Shown piece after piece: positions 1-11,464 of a DNA stretch of 64,000 nt (position 1 is the stretch's first letter; the number at the start of each line of letters is the position of its first letter). Position numbers and translations under genes: made by a program. This stretch comes from Pseudozyma flocculosa PF-1 (Eukaryota; Basidiomycota; Ustilaginomycetes; Ustilaginales; Ustilaginaceae). A model generated the notes under the pieces. That model saw only the letters and a list, made by a program, of their open reading frames with translations. It searched no databases and was not told the DNA's origin. Where the stretch lies: positions 472,584 to 536,583 of the forward strand of contig NW_006920869.1 of assembly GCF_000417875.1 (NCBI RefSeq). The letters run 5' to 3'.

Positions 1-2892
1 CCATGTCTGGGCGCTATATGGAAAACGCCTTGCAGGGTTGAGCTCGGGAGAGAGGATGGTCAGCGCGGCGACCTCCGGCGCCACGGACGGTTGCAACCTC
101 TGCCGGATCGGCGGACCGCCTCTATTTTGCCCTGCTGGGATCGAAGCGAGGGCTTGGTGGATGTGGGCGGTCAATGGCATGAATGGGGAGGCGAGGACGA
201 GTGCAGGGATCCCAGCTCGGCCGCGTCGACTGGCAGGACGAGGTGGCTGGGCGTTGGTCGAGGCGAAGGAAGAGGCACGAGCGGAGTGGCAAAGCCATGA
301 ACGAGGATGATGGAGCGCCCGATGCCGCCCGTGATCCTCGACTCTGGCCGTCTCAGTCGCCGTAAGTGAAAGCCCACGTACGGGGATGTCTTGGTCTAGG
401 GCGCGGAGCTACTACTGGTGCATCGCGTTCGAAAGGTTCATTGACTGGGCAACACGCCTCAAGAACAACCAGGGTCACTCGCCTTTGCAAGGCCTCGGGG
501 CCACGGGGGCTCGAGGGCATGGCCCGAGGGGCGAGGGGCCAAGGCTTGGGTGACGGTGGTCGACGGAACACGAAGATGAGGACTGAATCCAGGGGAAGAG
601 CGGCGGGCGGCGGGCCGAGGGCCCCTGGGAAGGCTGCGGCGGCGTACCTATGTGCAGCCAACTGGCGCCTGGGCGGAAGGGTGCAGCGTGTTCGCATGAG
701 GCCAAGCGCCCAGCCGGTCGGTCCATCTGGCGCCCTCTTGCTTCGCCCTCGCTCGCGTCGCATGCACGGCGAAGATCCTTCTTGTCTCGGCCTCAAATTG
801 ATCCCCATCGCTTCCTCCTCTCGACAGGCAGGAAGGAGGTGGGATCTGGAACGGATCGACCATATCGCGCGGCTTGGCAAGACCAGTGCGGACCACGATC
901 ACGGAGTCGCACACTTCTTCAAGCCTGGTCGTGCATCTGTCATTTGGTCGATCAATCTGTGTCAGCGCACGATAGGAGAAGGTCCTCGAGGTGGCTACTA
1001 CCGTCCCCTTGCCGTTGCGCCAGCAAGAAGCCCGACAGGTATGCAGGCCGAGGGATCCGCCTGCCTTGGACGTCGGGTTGTCGTGACCTGCTGAGCAACC
1101 GCGTTGCGGCTTCCTCGTCACCCTAGCCTGGCCTACTTCTCTGCAGCCGTGCGACATGGTGGCCTAGATAGGCGCAGGCTACGTACTGCAGCGAGCGGGA
1201 AGCCTTGCAGTGCTCTAGTCAGCTTGCGCGGCGTAACCGTACCCGCCCGGTTCGCTCGCTTGCCGCTCGGGCTGCTTCGATGCCGCTTCACGGGTTCGAC
1301 GCCCAACGCCCACCCAGCAGCGGGCAGGCAGGCTGGCAGGCAGGCGGATACCCTTAATGAATCTCGATGGGCGGATTGCCACAACCGCTTTATCCGAGGT
1401 GCCGCCGCCGTCACGCCCTGCTACAGACGGCATATGCCAACGGTGGTCACGGACAATGCTTCGTTGTGTACGTATGCATCCCTTCGACTTGGCCGGCATA
1501 GAAGCAGAACTGCACAGCACATCACGACTGTATGTAGCCCGACGCCCAGCCAGGCCAGAAGCACGTCGACCTTCTTCGGCGGCGATGGCTGCTGTGCCGG
1601 TGTGAGTTGAAATCGAGGACGAAAGCTGTTCCCGCTCAGCCTCGCCCCGTCCTCGGACTCCCGGTGGTCATTCAGCCCGTTCGTTGTTGTCCCGTTTCCT
1701 CGCAGTGCGCCCCGCCCTGCTCGGCTCTCGATCTGGCCGTTATGGCGAAGCAACATCTGGCAGTGCTGCTGACGGCAGCCGACCGGCCGGCGCGTCAACC
1801 CACCCAATATAATGCTTCCCGCACGTTGCCGTACATTCGGCACCAGCATCTCCTCGATCTGCGTTGGCCCGTCTACAGCACCGAGATGTCCATGTTCGGG
1901 TTCCGAGCTGCTGCTCCTCCTAAACCGACTCAGCCCGATGCGTGTGCGCTGTCTCGGACCAAAGCAACGGAGAGTGGCCGAGTGTTGGTGCGATCTTGGT
2001 CCCTCTTCAGCGAGCTGGGCCTCGACGGCGCTTCATGTAGCTCGAGCTGCACAAGCCAATGTACGTGATCAGCTGGGGTTGAACGTTAAGAAATACGACA
2101 AAGGCGATCAGCATGTTCTTTCTTCTACTCTCACGCCCCACGTTCTCAGGCTACCGCACCTCGCTGCGCGCAGGGTATCGCTGAAGGTCCGAGCGGTGCA
2201 GGCCAGTGCGCGCGGGTACATACATACGTACCTACATAGAGCTAGTGTGTAGTACGTGTAGGTGCGGTCTTTGAGGAGCTCTTTCTTCGAATGTCTGCCG
2301 TATGTACATATGTACATACAAAAGGTCTGACTGTTAGACACACATACAATGCCAGGATGTTGGAGGTCGGATCAAGGAGCCGTACAGTAACGCACCTCGT
2401 ATCGTCTCCGTTTACGGAACGGAGCCCATCGAGCAAGTTACGGTCAGTCAGGCCAGGCAGGCTACTGCACGACGGGTGGCGGAAGGCGCGGCGCTCGGTA
2501 CATATGAACCACTACCACTCACCACACGGGCTTCGTTCGACAATGAGCAGTCCTCGACTCTTACTGCAAGTGATCGTTGTGGGCCTCCCATCGGGGACGA
2601 GCGGTCACCTACGGTGCCCCGCTCGACCAACCGACGTCCATCGAGCCACGCCAAGGTGTGACTCGTGCCGATCCGGCCGACTTTGCGATCGACGCAACCA
2701 TAGGTCTCGTATAGTACGCCGACCGACATCTGCCGCAATAGATTGACGATGATCGGCGCACCCGTCCGAGCCGAGGGGACCCCCAAGTGCAACTGCGCGC
2801 CCTTCGACGTCCGAGTGTCGGTCGGTCTCCGGAGACCCAAACGCCGGCTGCACCGCGGACAACGAGAAGCCGGATCCCAAGGGGGCAGGCAT
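1..2892. other. Left-edge spacer with no supported gene
   Basis: I see no reading frame with a recognisable domain or a consistent spliced model on either strand. Open frames here overlap one another in several phases, are rich in Arg, Pro and Ser, and look like chance frames of GC-rich DNA. The stretch holds GGCA repeats near 1320-1347 and an AT-richer island at about 2215-2345 with TACATA/TACGTA words and a 20-bp palindrome. The last 300 bases or so may include the 3' untranslated region of the metalloprotease gene, which ends at 2893. Confidence 0.6.
2300..2319. repeat. 20-bp perfect palindrome
   Basis: The sequence GTATGTACATATGTACATAC equals its own reverse complement over all 20 bases. 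It sits in an AT-richer island that also has TACATACATACGTACCTACATA-like words about 80 bases upstream. It could be a binding site for a dimeric regulator or simply a simple-sequence palindrome. It lies about 575 bases beyond the stop codon of the metalloprotease gene, so it is not an obvious promoter element of a recognised gene. Confidence 0.7.
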
Positions 2893-5355
2893 TCACTGTC
2901 TCGGTGCGGTGAGGAGGCCGATGCTCTCGACCCACGATCCGTTGGACCCATACAGTCCCACGATGCGGTGTCCTCTTTGCGGTTCTGACCAGAGGCGGAT
3001 CGCGGCGGACGGAGGGCGGGCGCAGGCCTCGATCAGATCGAGCTCGCCGACCGCTGTATCCGGCGCCGAGCGGGGACGGGAACGGGGACGGACTCACCGA
3101 GGACCCTCAGACTCCCACCTCCAGCGTTGCCTCTCATCCCGCTCCTTCTCCCGCTCCGGAGCACGACTTCGATGGCATCGATCCACGCGCCGCAGCGCAC
3201 CTCGAGCCTCTCGATCTCATCGTCGGGCCCGACATCGAAGTCCGAGGGGCTCCCACCCATCGGACCGTAGGTCTGCACCGCTCCGTTGTTGTAGACCAGC
3301 GCGAGGCCATCGAACGCGGCTCCGGCATGGATCTGAGGACGCCAAAGGGGCGAACAGAGAAGGAAACACAAGGACATCGTTAGACGAGGACCTGGGCAGC
3401 CTCTTGAGCTTCCTGGCTCGGGACATGCCGTCGGCACCCACCTTGATCTTGACGATCCTCGGCGCCTGCCCCATCGCCTGCTGCTGCTCGTGGAGGAAGG
3501 CGTGCATCCACTTGTTGTCGCTCTCCCTGCCCAGGAACGTCCCCTTGACCACCTGCATCTCGCCTTGCCCGCCGCCGCCCCGCACGCGGACCTGCTGGGC
3601 TACGCCGTTGTTGAAGAAGTCGTCGACCTCGACCTGCCGCATGTTGCAGGCGACGATGTTGAGCTTGACGCGCGCGTCTGGCGGCCGCGAGGCCAAAGGC
3701 GTGTGAGGCGAGATCCGGCCCCACAGGTACTCGGGCGTGATCATCGTCTCACGCGGCGGCGGCGGCCCGGCGAGGCCCGTCCATTCGATATGGTCGCGGT
3801 ACTCGCCGTTTACCTCGATCTCGATCGAGGCGATTCCGCTGCGGCACTTGATCAGGCATCCCTCCATTGTCGCGTCCGCCTGTGGCTCCGCGTCGTTCCA
3901 AGCCTTCCAGTCCTCTGGGCTGTTGGACCCGAGGAAGGGCAGTGGCGGGTCGGAAGAGATGTAGAAGCATGGGTGCCATCTCGCCCGCAAGGCCTGCGCG
4001 CGGTGGACGTGGAAGTGGGCCGCGTCGTTGCCGGCGTGGATCGGCGCAAACACGTTGCCACCTCGAAGCCCGTTGCGGTGGCAGGCTGGCTCGCTCGTCA
4101 TGAAAGCACGGTTGAATTCGACGTAGCCCCTCGCCATCAGGCCAGAGGGCCAATGCGGGTTGTTGAGAGCGTGGCCGGCCTCGTGAAAGAAGGCGCCAGA
4201 GCCGATGTTGAGCGTCTGCCAGGCTGTGGGGCACTCGTCAAGGTCGTTGACGCAGCACCGCTCGTCGGTCCTCTCCGTGTCCAGGAACGCCGCTGTGACC
4301 TGGTCGAGCGACGACGGGGCGGCCCACAGCCAGTGGCTTCCCATGACACCGTGCGAGGTGCGACCGGGACCGCCGGATCCCACCGCGGCGTGGGCGCGGA
4401 TCAGGCGCATGGACGGATCGTACTGCGTGTCGAGCACCAGCACGGCGACGGGCGACCAGTGCAGCTCGCGCGGCGTCGCGGGATCCATGAGCGCCTCGTG
4501 GGCAAAGTTGAACATGGCTCCGCCGTTGCGAGCATTGGCCTTTTGCTGGGCGTTTTCAGGATCGCGGAACTCCCTGAGCGTCCGCCTGGAGCGGAGGAGG
4601 TGGATGCGAGGCATCGTCTCGATACTTCTGCGGATCTGCGGGGACGAGTCGGATGCGCTGTCGTCGAGCTGGAAGGAGCGGCGGCCGAGGTTGTGTCTGC
4701 GCATCTGCTCGGCGTGAAAGGCCTGCCAAAGGTAGGCCTGCAGGGCAAAGCGACGCTTGACCTCGGCGAGCCCGCCCGACTTGAGGGCCTCTCGACGTGG
4801 ACCGGGCGGAGCGTCGACAATGGCGGCATCGTGAGCTGTGGGACGAGGTCTGTCGAGGTCGAGGTCGCGGAGCTTGTCCATCGTCTTGGCCATGAATCCG
4901 CGCATCGACTTGGCAGCGGGTTTTGAGCTTCTGTCCGGGGCCGGCGGTGGTGGTGGGCCCGATGGCGCCTGTCGGCCATCGTTGTGCCATACGGGAGAGT
5001 CTGCCGCTGCAATGATGGCGAGATGGAGTGGTGGGCTGCGCGGCTGGACAAAGACGACTTCGAGGCTCTGGCTCTCTGCGCTGGGGTCGTTTGGTGTCGT
5101 GGGTCGGGTGGCTGGCCCGGCGTGCAGCAGGAAGGTGAGTCGGTTGCGCCCGGGCGTGAGCGGCACGAGCGCCTTGAAGTGGCCGTGATTGACCTGCCAC
5201 ACGACGGCGTCGAAGCCGCTGTGATCGTCGGGCAGGACGGTGAGCGCGGCCTGTGCTCCAAAGTGATGCGAAGTAGCCCTGCCTTCGATGAGCAAAAGGC
5301 GATGGAAGACGTGCTCGCCGGCGGCGATGTTGGCAAAGCTGAGTATTTGGGTCAT
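2893..5355 (-). CDS. Zinc metalloprotease with C-terminal jacalin-like lectin domain
   Basis: Modelled exons are 5355-3442, 3332-3098 and 2984-2893 (746 aa). The intron donors are GTGGGT and GTGAGT, the introns are 109 and 113 nt, and both acceptors are CAG. Residues 1-630 resemble the fungal metallopeptidase family of yeast YIL108W (Pfam Metallopep). They contain HEAGHALNNPHW at 391-402, giving zinc ligands His391 and His395 and the general base Glu392. A Pro/Ser linker lies near 130-160. The joined exons then read IVKIKIHAGAAFDGL, YNNGAVQTYGPMGG and RIVGLYGSNGSWVESIGLL, a classical jacalin beta-prism pattern ending just before the stop. Without both introns the lectin domain is broken into three frames, which supports the model. 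There is no signal peptide, so a cytosolic or nuclear place is likely. The physiological substrate is unknown. The protease family call and the lectin call are both firm; carbohydrate binding is inference. Confidence 0.85.
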
Positions 5356-6032
5356 GGTCGAGCGTCGGTGTGCGTCATCGACTTTCTACGGCGATGGTGA
5401 GGGCTGTGGGGGAGGGAGAGGAGAAAAGGACAGAATAGAGGAGAAGCGAAATTGCCGTGATGGTAGGCAGCAGAGATGGAGCGAAAGGGAACCTTGCGGT
5501 CTGGGCCTGCCTGCAGTGCCAAGACTGGGGCCGGCAACGTCGATCGTAATGGCCAGGGTTGTCTACGAAGGCGGCGCGTTAGTTCTCTGCCGGCAGTGCG
5601 CCAGCCATGCTGCACCTCGATGTTACTGCGGTACGGCATCGCTGAGAGTGCAAGTCGATCGACCGACGCGTCAAAGATGGAGACGGAGGCAGTGATGATG
5701 ATGGTGATGGCGGTGGTGGCAGTCGGGTAGTGAAGGGCAACCGTGGTTTGCCAGGTCGATTGGCCCGAGCGCCGAGGGGGGACGGGGGTGATCGGAGGCT
5801 GCATGACAATGTCGGCCGCGGATCTGCAGCATTGCAGCATGCCATGCGGGCTGCCCGCCTGGCCCCCCTGCCAGTGTACAACCTCGGCGACTTCTTCGGT
5901 CAGTGGGGGGAATGGCGGGGAGCAGCCCTCGGCCATTGGTGAGTGGCGAACCCAGCCACCCACGGCATACTGTACCTCTCGACCACCACCGCCATCCCCC
6001 GTCACTCGCCCAACACCAAAACACAACCGGCC
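5356..6032. other. Divergent promoter spacer
   Basis: The 677 bases separate the minus-strand metalloprotease start from the plus-strand dehydrogenase start, so they should hold both promoters. The stretch has GATGATGATGGTG-type simple sequence near 5695-5725 and a C-rich tract just before the dehydrogenase ATG. I see no clear TATA box and no gene. Confidence 0.5.
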
Positions 6033-7160
6033 ATGCTCGCCACCCGCACCGCCCTCCCAAGCCTGGCACGCCAGGTGGCCAGCCGCTCGCACCTCGCACC
6101 GGCCCTGGCACGCAACCTCTCCACCACCCCGAACCTCCTCACCAAGCACAACGGCAGCGACCGCAAGCCAGACGCAAAGGACAAGGCGGCAACGGCGGCG
6201 ACGGCGGCCAAGCTCGACAAGCCGCCCTTTGCGCGCACCGTCGACGAGGTCACCATCCCTTACCCGGACGACTCGACCCGCCACCCGTCCAAGGACGTCG
6301 GTCACAGCACCACGGGAGGCAAGGTGGGTCGGCACACGCAGCGCACCCTCGCCAGCTTCAGCATGGAGGGCAAGGTGTGCGTCGTCACCGGCGCGGCGCG
6401 AGGCCTGGGCAACCTCATCGCCCGCACCTTTGTCGAGTCCGGCGCCAACCACGTCGCCGTGCTCGACCTCAAGCCCGACGAGTGCAAGCAGGCCGCCGAC
6501 GACATCGACGCCTGGTTCACCCAGCACGGCCAGACCCAGCCCGGCGAGCTCTCGGTCGAGGGATACGGCTGCGACATCTCAAACGAGCAGGCCGTCCAGG
6601 ACACGTTCCAGCGCATCCGCCAAAAGTACGGCCGCATCGACGTCGTCGTCAACTCGGCGGGCATCGTCGAAAACTTCCCCGCCACCGAGTACCCGACGGA
6701 AAAGATGCGCAAGCTCTACGACATCAACGTCCACGGCTCCTACTTTGTCGCCCGCGAGGCCGCCAAGCACATGCTCGCCGACGGCATCCGCGGCAGCATC
6801 GTCCTCGTCGCCTCAATGTCGGCCGCCGTGACAAACATCCCGCAGCCGCAGGCGCCCTACAACGCCTCCAAGGCCGCCGTGCGCCACATGGCCGGCTCGT
6901 TTGCCGTCGAGTGGGCCAAGGCCGGCATCCGCGTCAACTCGCTCTCGCCCGGCTACATGCTCACCTCGCTCACCCGCACCATCCTCGACAGCAGCCCAAC
7001 GGGCAAGGAGCTCAAGCAGACCTGGGAGAACCTCACCCCCATGGGCAGGATGGGCAACCCAGAGGACCTCAAGGGCGCCATCATCTACCTCGCCAGCGAC
7101 GCCAGCGCCTTCACCACCGGAACCGACCTCCTCGTCGACGGCGGCTACACGGCCGTCTAG
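6033..7160 (+). CDS. Mitochondrial-type short-chain dehydrogenase/reductase (polyol/D-arabinitol dehydrogenase-like)
   Basis: This is a 375-residue intronless SDR. Residues 1-35 are rich in Arg, Ala and Ser with almost no acid, as in a mitochondrial presequence, and a variable linker runs to about 110. The Rossmann core follows: TGAARGLG at 119-126 for cofactor binding, then NSAG. The catalytic set is Ser263 (in ASMSA) and Tyr276/Lys280 (in YNASK). The C-terminal FTTGTDLLVDGGYTAV is typical of classical SDRs such as fungal mannitol, L-xylulose and D-arabinitol dehydrogenases. The substrate is therefore probably a sugar alcohol or ketose, but sequence alone does not fix it. The ATG at 6033 is chosen because the open frame upstream has no other ATG. 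It converges on the UPF0658-like gene, with 209 bases between the stops. Confidence 0.85.
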   Translation: MLATRTALPSLARQVASRSHLAPALARNLSTTPNLLTKHNGSDRKPDAKDKAATAATAAKLDKPPFARTVDEVTIPYPDDSTRHPSKDVGHSTTGGKVGRHTQRTLASFSMEGKVCVVTGAARGLGNLIARTFVESGANHVAVLDLKPDECKQAADDIDAWFTQHGQTQPGELSVEGYGCDISNEQAVQDTFQRIRQKYGRIDVVVNSAGIVENFPATEYPTEKMRKLYDINVHGSYFVAREAAKHMLADGIRGSIVLVASMSAAVTNIPQPQAPYNASKAAVRHMAGSFAVEWAKAGIRVNSLSPGYMLTSLTRTILDSSPTGKELKQTWENLTPMGRMGNPEDLKGAIIYLASDASAFTTGTDLLVDGGYTAV

Positions 7161-7369
7161 TCGCGCCCCCCCCGCTTCCTATCGTAGCCGATGGCAGCTT
7201 CGTCTCATAGAAGGTCATCACGACGTTGATGACCGAATCAGGAATAGAAGAGGATCGCAGCCACCGTCCGATCGTCAGAGGATAATCCGATACTCCGAGA
7301 TCCGTTACGAAAGGCGGGCTGGCCGGCGCCAGGCCGCATTGGTATATGGGTAGGGGGTCATGAAGCCTT

Positions 7370-9567
7370 CTAGTCGAGCGACACCCTGGTCGCGTTTTGC
7401 TGCGGCACCATGCCCAGGCTGTTGGGCGCCGCGGCGGCGTCGTTGTACGCGACGCCGTCGTGCTGCGGCCGAAGGTACAGGCTGTCTTCGGCGTATGCGC
7501 CAGGACGGGAAGCGGCGGCGGGGGCCACGGCGGGTCGAGCGGTGGGCGGGTCGATGTGTCGATCCAGATCGAGCACCTCGCCCTTGCTCGAGTCGCGCGC
7601 GCGCCGCCGTCGGACGCCGCCGAAGCGGCCGATGCTGTCGTGCGCCTGCTTGAGCCCCTCGCGGAAGTTGAGCAGGCACACGATGCCATTGGCCAGCGTG
7701 AGGCCGAGCGAGAGCTGCAAGCGCGTCGGGCCGTGCCCCATACAGGGTCGACGTGGGAAGTCAGCACTCGTCTCGACCAAGCCCGCGACCGCCGGACGTC
7801 ACTCACGATGGCGAACGCGGAGATGAAGGTGATCGTCAGGCGCACGTATTGGTACTGCGCCGCCGTGGCTGGCACCCAGACCTGCGTGAGCTTGTAGACG
7901 AAGCTGAGACGGCGAGTCGAATGCAAGAATGGCAGGTCAGCAGCGAGTCTACAATACCCGTCGGCGGCCCGTCAATGCACTCACTAGACGAGGCCGGCCA
8001 GCATCAGGAAGAGAGACAGCGCCATGAGCGACATGATCTCGCGCCGCACCGCAAAGGCCGCCTACAGGGATGGAATCGGTCGGGGAGCATCCAGGCCGTC
8101 AGCGAGATGCGCGCACCATAAAGGAAGGGCTCGACGACAGTGCTGCGGACTCACCGCAAACAGCGTCGCCACCGCCATCGGCACCGCGGCAATCGTGACG
8201 CCGTACTCCCAGTCCGTCGTATCCTGTCGGGGCAATGCAGAGTCACACGGGGCAGATCACGGTCAGCCGGGCGCACTGCATAGCTGCAACGGGACCGTCT
8301 TGAGCCACACTCACGGCGACCAGGATCAGGTAGAAGATGGTGAACCCGACCTGCAAGAGGGGGTGCGGAAAGGCACAAAGCGTCAGCACAGCCGTGTCGT
8401 GTGGCTCTCCTTCCGCTCCCGGCAACTCACGCCAAAGAAGAAGGTGAACTTGAGCAGCACGATGAAGGTCTGGTACCACATGAACATGCTACGGATGCGC
8501 AGGTCGGCACCGATCTTTTGATAGATGATCCAGCCAAACTCGGTCCAGAGCTTGGCGGTCCAAAACAGGATGGGGATCTCAAACACAGCGCAGACGACCG
8601 TGACGCCAATGAGGAGGCGATGCACCTGCGGGTAGAGGACGCGCTCTGCGCGGCAGAGCCGGTTCTCGTCAAAGGGGCACGGGATGCTGGGGCGGAAGCT
8701 GTCCTGGGCCTGAATCGCATCCCGGACCTGCATGATCTCGAGCCCGGCCGCGATGGCGAGGGCAACGTTGAAGATGCTGACGCCAATGACCTGGATCGAG
8801 TTCTTGAGCCGCACCGCGTCGAGGGTGATGGCGACCTGAAAGATCATGCCGAACACGAAAATGGCCAGGTAGACCGAGACGGTCTTGATGTCCTGCACCT
8901 GATTGCTGATGTCGGCGGTGATCCGCCCAAAGACGATGCCCGCCAGCACGATGACGACAACGGCCTCGATCGAGACGGTGAGGAGCAGGCCGCCGGCGCG
9001 CTTTGAGGGTGCACGAATCAGAGCATCGCTACCGGTCAGGCGGGATCCCTTGGTCTCGTAGCTCTTTGTGATGGAGCGGCCGCCGTCCTTTTCACGATCA
9101 CGGTCCGACGAGGCCGGCGCGGTGGTCGACGAGTTCGGACGCGGGGAAAGGATCGAGTTGCTGGCCAGTACGGAGGGGGGCTCGCTCGGCGGGGCAGGTG
9201 ATGTGATGATGGGCGGGATGGGCGAAGCCAGCCTTCCGCTGTTGAACCCGCCGGCGGGCGCATCGGCGATGTAGCCGTTGGTGTTGGCAGGAGCCGGGTC
9301 GGCGCTCGGGGTGAAGTAGGCCGAAGCGGCCGATCCTGGCCTCAGACTCGATGCTGCCGGGCTGAGCAGGGATGTAGGCGGGCGGGACGAATGCGGCGAG
9401 GGTGGAAATGGGTTGTAGAAGCTCGGGCCATTGTTGGCCATTGTTCCACGCCCGTGATCCTGCTGCTGCTGTTGCCGCTGCTGCTGATGCTGATGCTGAT
9501 GCTGTGGCTGCGGGAACGCGGCAGCTGGACCGGGCGAGTAGGTTTCCTGGTAGGCTTGGTAACTCAT
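7370..9567 (-). CDS. Multi-pass membrane protein, UPF0658 Golgi membrane protein-like
   Basis: Six exons: 9567-8431, 8350-8315, 8223-8155, 8061-7985, 7903-7807 and 7714-7370 (586 aa). All five donors are GTGAGT and the introns are 80-93 nt. The first 190 residues are disordered, rich in Ser, Pro and Gln with a His/Gln run. The hydrophobic core starts near 195 (LLLTVSIEAVVVIVLAGIVF) and continues through about seven membrane segments. Each small exon carries a clean part of a helix, for example VGFTIFYLILVA in the 36-nt exon and LTITFISAFAI in exon 5. The acidic, Arg-rich C-terminal tail looks cytosolic. The spacing of helices and the VWVPATAAQYQYVRLT segment recall the fungal UPF0658 Golgi membrane family, whose biochemical role is unknown to me. 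The exon structure is well supported by continuous hydrophobic segments; the family name is tentative. Confidence 0.7.
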
Positions 9568-10270
9568 GGCGTTGGCGGTTCACAGGCGACGGCACCTCGG
9601 CGGTCACGCCAATGGACGCCAAAGTGGAGTAAGGAGGGCCGTGAGCGGAGGGTATCAACTGCTTGCCGGGAGATGCGGGTCCGGCATCGGAGGTGGGTAT
9701 ACGTATCAAAAGGGCGTGTGGCGGAATGGACGGGTGGACGGCACAGCAGTGGTTGCCTCTAGAAGGAGCGGGAGCGAGATGCGATGGCAGGATGATGGTG
9801 TACGGGAGCAAGCCGAGAGGCAATTTAGAGCTCCCGCCGTGGACAGTCTGGCCCTGGCCTGGCCTGGCCTGGCCTGGTTCGCCATGCAGGATCGGCAGCG
9901 GGAGACCAGCAGCAGCGGAAGAGAGAGCAGGCCAGCTGTGATGGGCGGGATCCCCACACAACGATTTTCAGCTCGCTTTTCCGACCCCCCTTTTTCCCCT
10001 GCAAAGTGACCGCCGAAGGCTGCAAGAGCACAGAGAACCTCGGCACAGGACCACATCAGGAAGGGAGCGCTCCGCCATGGCGCTCCCCGCCTGGCCAGGC
10101 ATCAGCCACCACCATGTCCACAATCTAACCAAAGCACGATAGATGTCGCACCGCCCGTCGCGCTGCACACGGCATCACTCCGAGGGCTGCTGCCGGTGCT
10201 GGTGCTGGTCGTGGTGCAATGCAGCGGAATGGATATGAACGAGGTTGACAGGATGGCCCGGTCACAGCCG
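9568..10270. other. Spacer with CCTGG pentamer repeat
   Basis: This 703-base stretch lies between two minus-strand genes and should contain the promoter of the UPF0658-like gene and the 3' region of the J-protein gene. Positions 9853-9877 are five perfect tandem copies of CCTGG. A CT-rich segment (ccccccttttt) lies near 9985. No gene is evident. Confidence 0.5.
9853..9877. repeat. (CCTGG)5 tandem repeat
   Basis: Five uninterrupted copies of the pentamer CCTGG are seen directly. An identical five-copy array lies at 26318-26342, and shorter arrays of the complement (CCAGG) occur near 43328, 44076 and 59285. All are in spacers. Confidence 0.9.
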
Positions 10271-11464
10271 CTAGCCCAGTACATTGCTCTTCTTCTTCTT
10301 CTTCTTGCCGCCCTTCTGAAACGTCCTCCAGCCTGACGCCGTACGACAAAACGCGGTGATGAACAGTCGTGTCAGCGTCTCGTCCGAAGTGAACCTTCAA
10401 GAACGACCTATGGGCACTCGCTCACCTGCGACTCTGCTGTCCCGGCTGGCTTCCCAGGCCGTCTGCTCTTCGGCCTTGCGCTTCCGCTCGCTGATGGCCT
10501 CTTCCTTTTTCCTCTGCGCCTCTCCCTCGGCCTGGTGCTGCATCCGTATCGCTCTGCAGGGTCATCGCAAGGGGCAGAAAGGTCAGCCACAGCGCTGCTT
10601 TCGACCGGCAGACCGACGATGACCACTCACTTTCTTCGCCGTAGCTCGTCGTCGACCATGAGCTCCTTTGTCGCCTTCCGTACCCGCTCCTCCCACGGCG
10701 GCACGAGATTTCTGAGGCGGCCGTCGTCTCCGGGCGTGGTAAAGGGCAATCCGAGCTCCTTGAGCACCATCATCCGCGCGTCCATGACCGTCTCGTCGAG
10801 CGTCTTTCGCTTGTCCTCGTCTAGCAGGTGTGAAGAAGCCTTCTTGAGCAGGTCGAATGCCTCGATGGCCCGCTCTGCAGGAACGCGGGTGGAGAGAGAC
10901 CAGGCATGGTCAGCAAGGTCCGTCGAGACGTCGGCTTGCCGGCTGCGCGTGCAGCACGGCCTGGACACGAGACTCGGGCACTCACCGTGCTTGACCTTGT
11001 CGGGGTGGATGAGGAGCGATTTTTTTCGGTAGATCTTGTTGATCTCTTTGTCATCGGCCTCGAGCGGCACCTCGAGCACATCGTAGGGGTTGAGGCGGAA
11101 TGCAGATAGGATGCGATCGATTTCGAGCTGCTGGAAGAGCGAGTTGCGTTCGCGGTCTGGCGGATCCGTGCCAAGGGCAGCAAAGTCAGCGCACAGACGA
11201 CGACGAGTGACATGCCGCTGCGAAGCTGCACTCACTGAGCAGCCTCTCTGCCTCTGCAGCATCGATCTCAGGCTCCGGGTTGGACGCTTGAGGTGGGGAT
11301 GGTGGCCCGGGAGCGCCGGGGAGCGAAGAGGTCGATGCTTCTGGCGGCGGCGGTGGTGGTGGTGGTTGCGGCGGGAGGTGGCTGTGTATTGCTGGCGGTG
11401 GCGGTGGTGGTGGGCCCGGCGGTGGCCCTGGCGGTGGACCCGGTGCCGGCGGTGGTTGCGACAT
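10271..11464 (-). CDS. DNAJC8/Spf31-type J-domain protein, spliceosome-associated
   Basis: Five exons: 11464-11236, 11156-10986, 10874-10631, 10553-10426 and 10332-10271 (277 aa). Donors are GTGAGT three times and GTGAGC once; introns are 77-111 nt. The first 65 residues are a Pro-rich, Gly-rich tail (PPPG and PPPP runs). The J domain starts at FRLNPYDVLEVPLEADDKEI, with HPD at 127-129 that would stimulate an Hsp70. It continues across the intron as ERAIEAFDLLKKASSHLL. The C-terminal half is a charged coiled coil (RMQHQAEGEAQRKKEEAI) followed by EASRDSRVAGWRTFQKGGKKKKK. The R-D-x-R-V-x-x-W-R-x-F pattern with a Lys tail is characteristic of human DNAJC8 and S. pombe Spf31, J proteins associated with the spliceosome. 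The full family pattern appears only after splicing. The family is confident; the specific splicing role is by homology. Confidence 0.88.

Noticed and set aside
366..1094. Long open frame in the left spacer
   Set aside because: Composition is Arg/Gly/Pro-rich, it overlaps equally long frames in other phases and on the other strand, and it contains no domain or conserved motif.
1285..1300. tRNA-like B box (GGTTCGACGCC)
   Set aside because: The flanking bases do not form a five-pair T stem, and no A box or acceptor stem is at the right distance.
3333..3375. 43-nt intron in the metalloprotease gene using a GTCCTT donor
   Set aside because: A GTGGGT donor at 3441 gives a 109-nt intron like all others in the window and joins RIVKIK directly to IHAGAAFDG, a better jacalin start.
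5943..6032. N-terminal extension of the SDR by 30 residues
   Set aside because: The extended frame has no ATG; the first ATG at 6033 also begins a good presequence.
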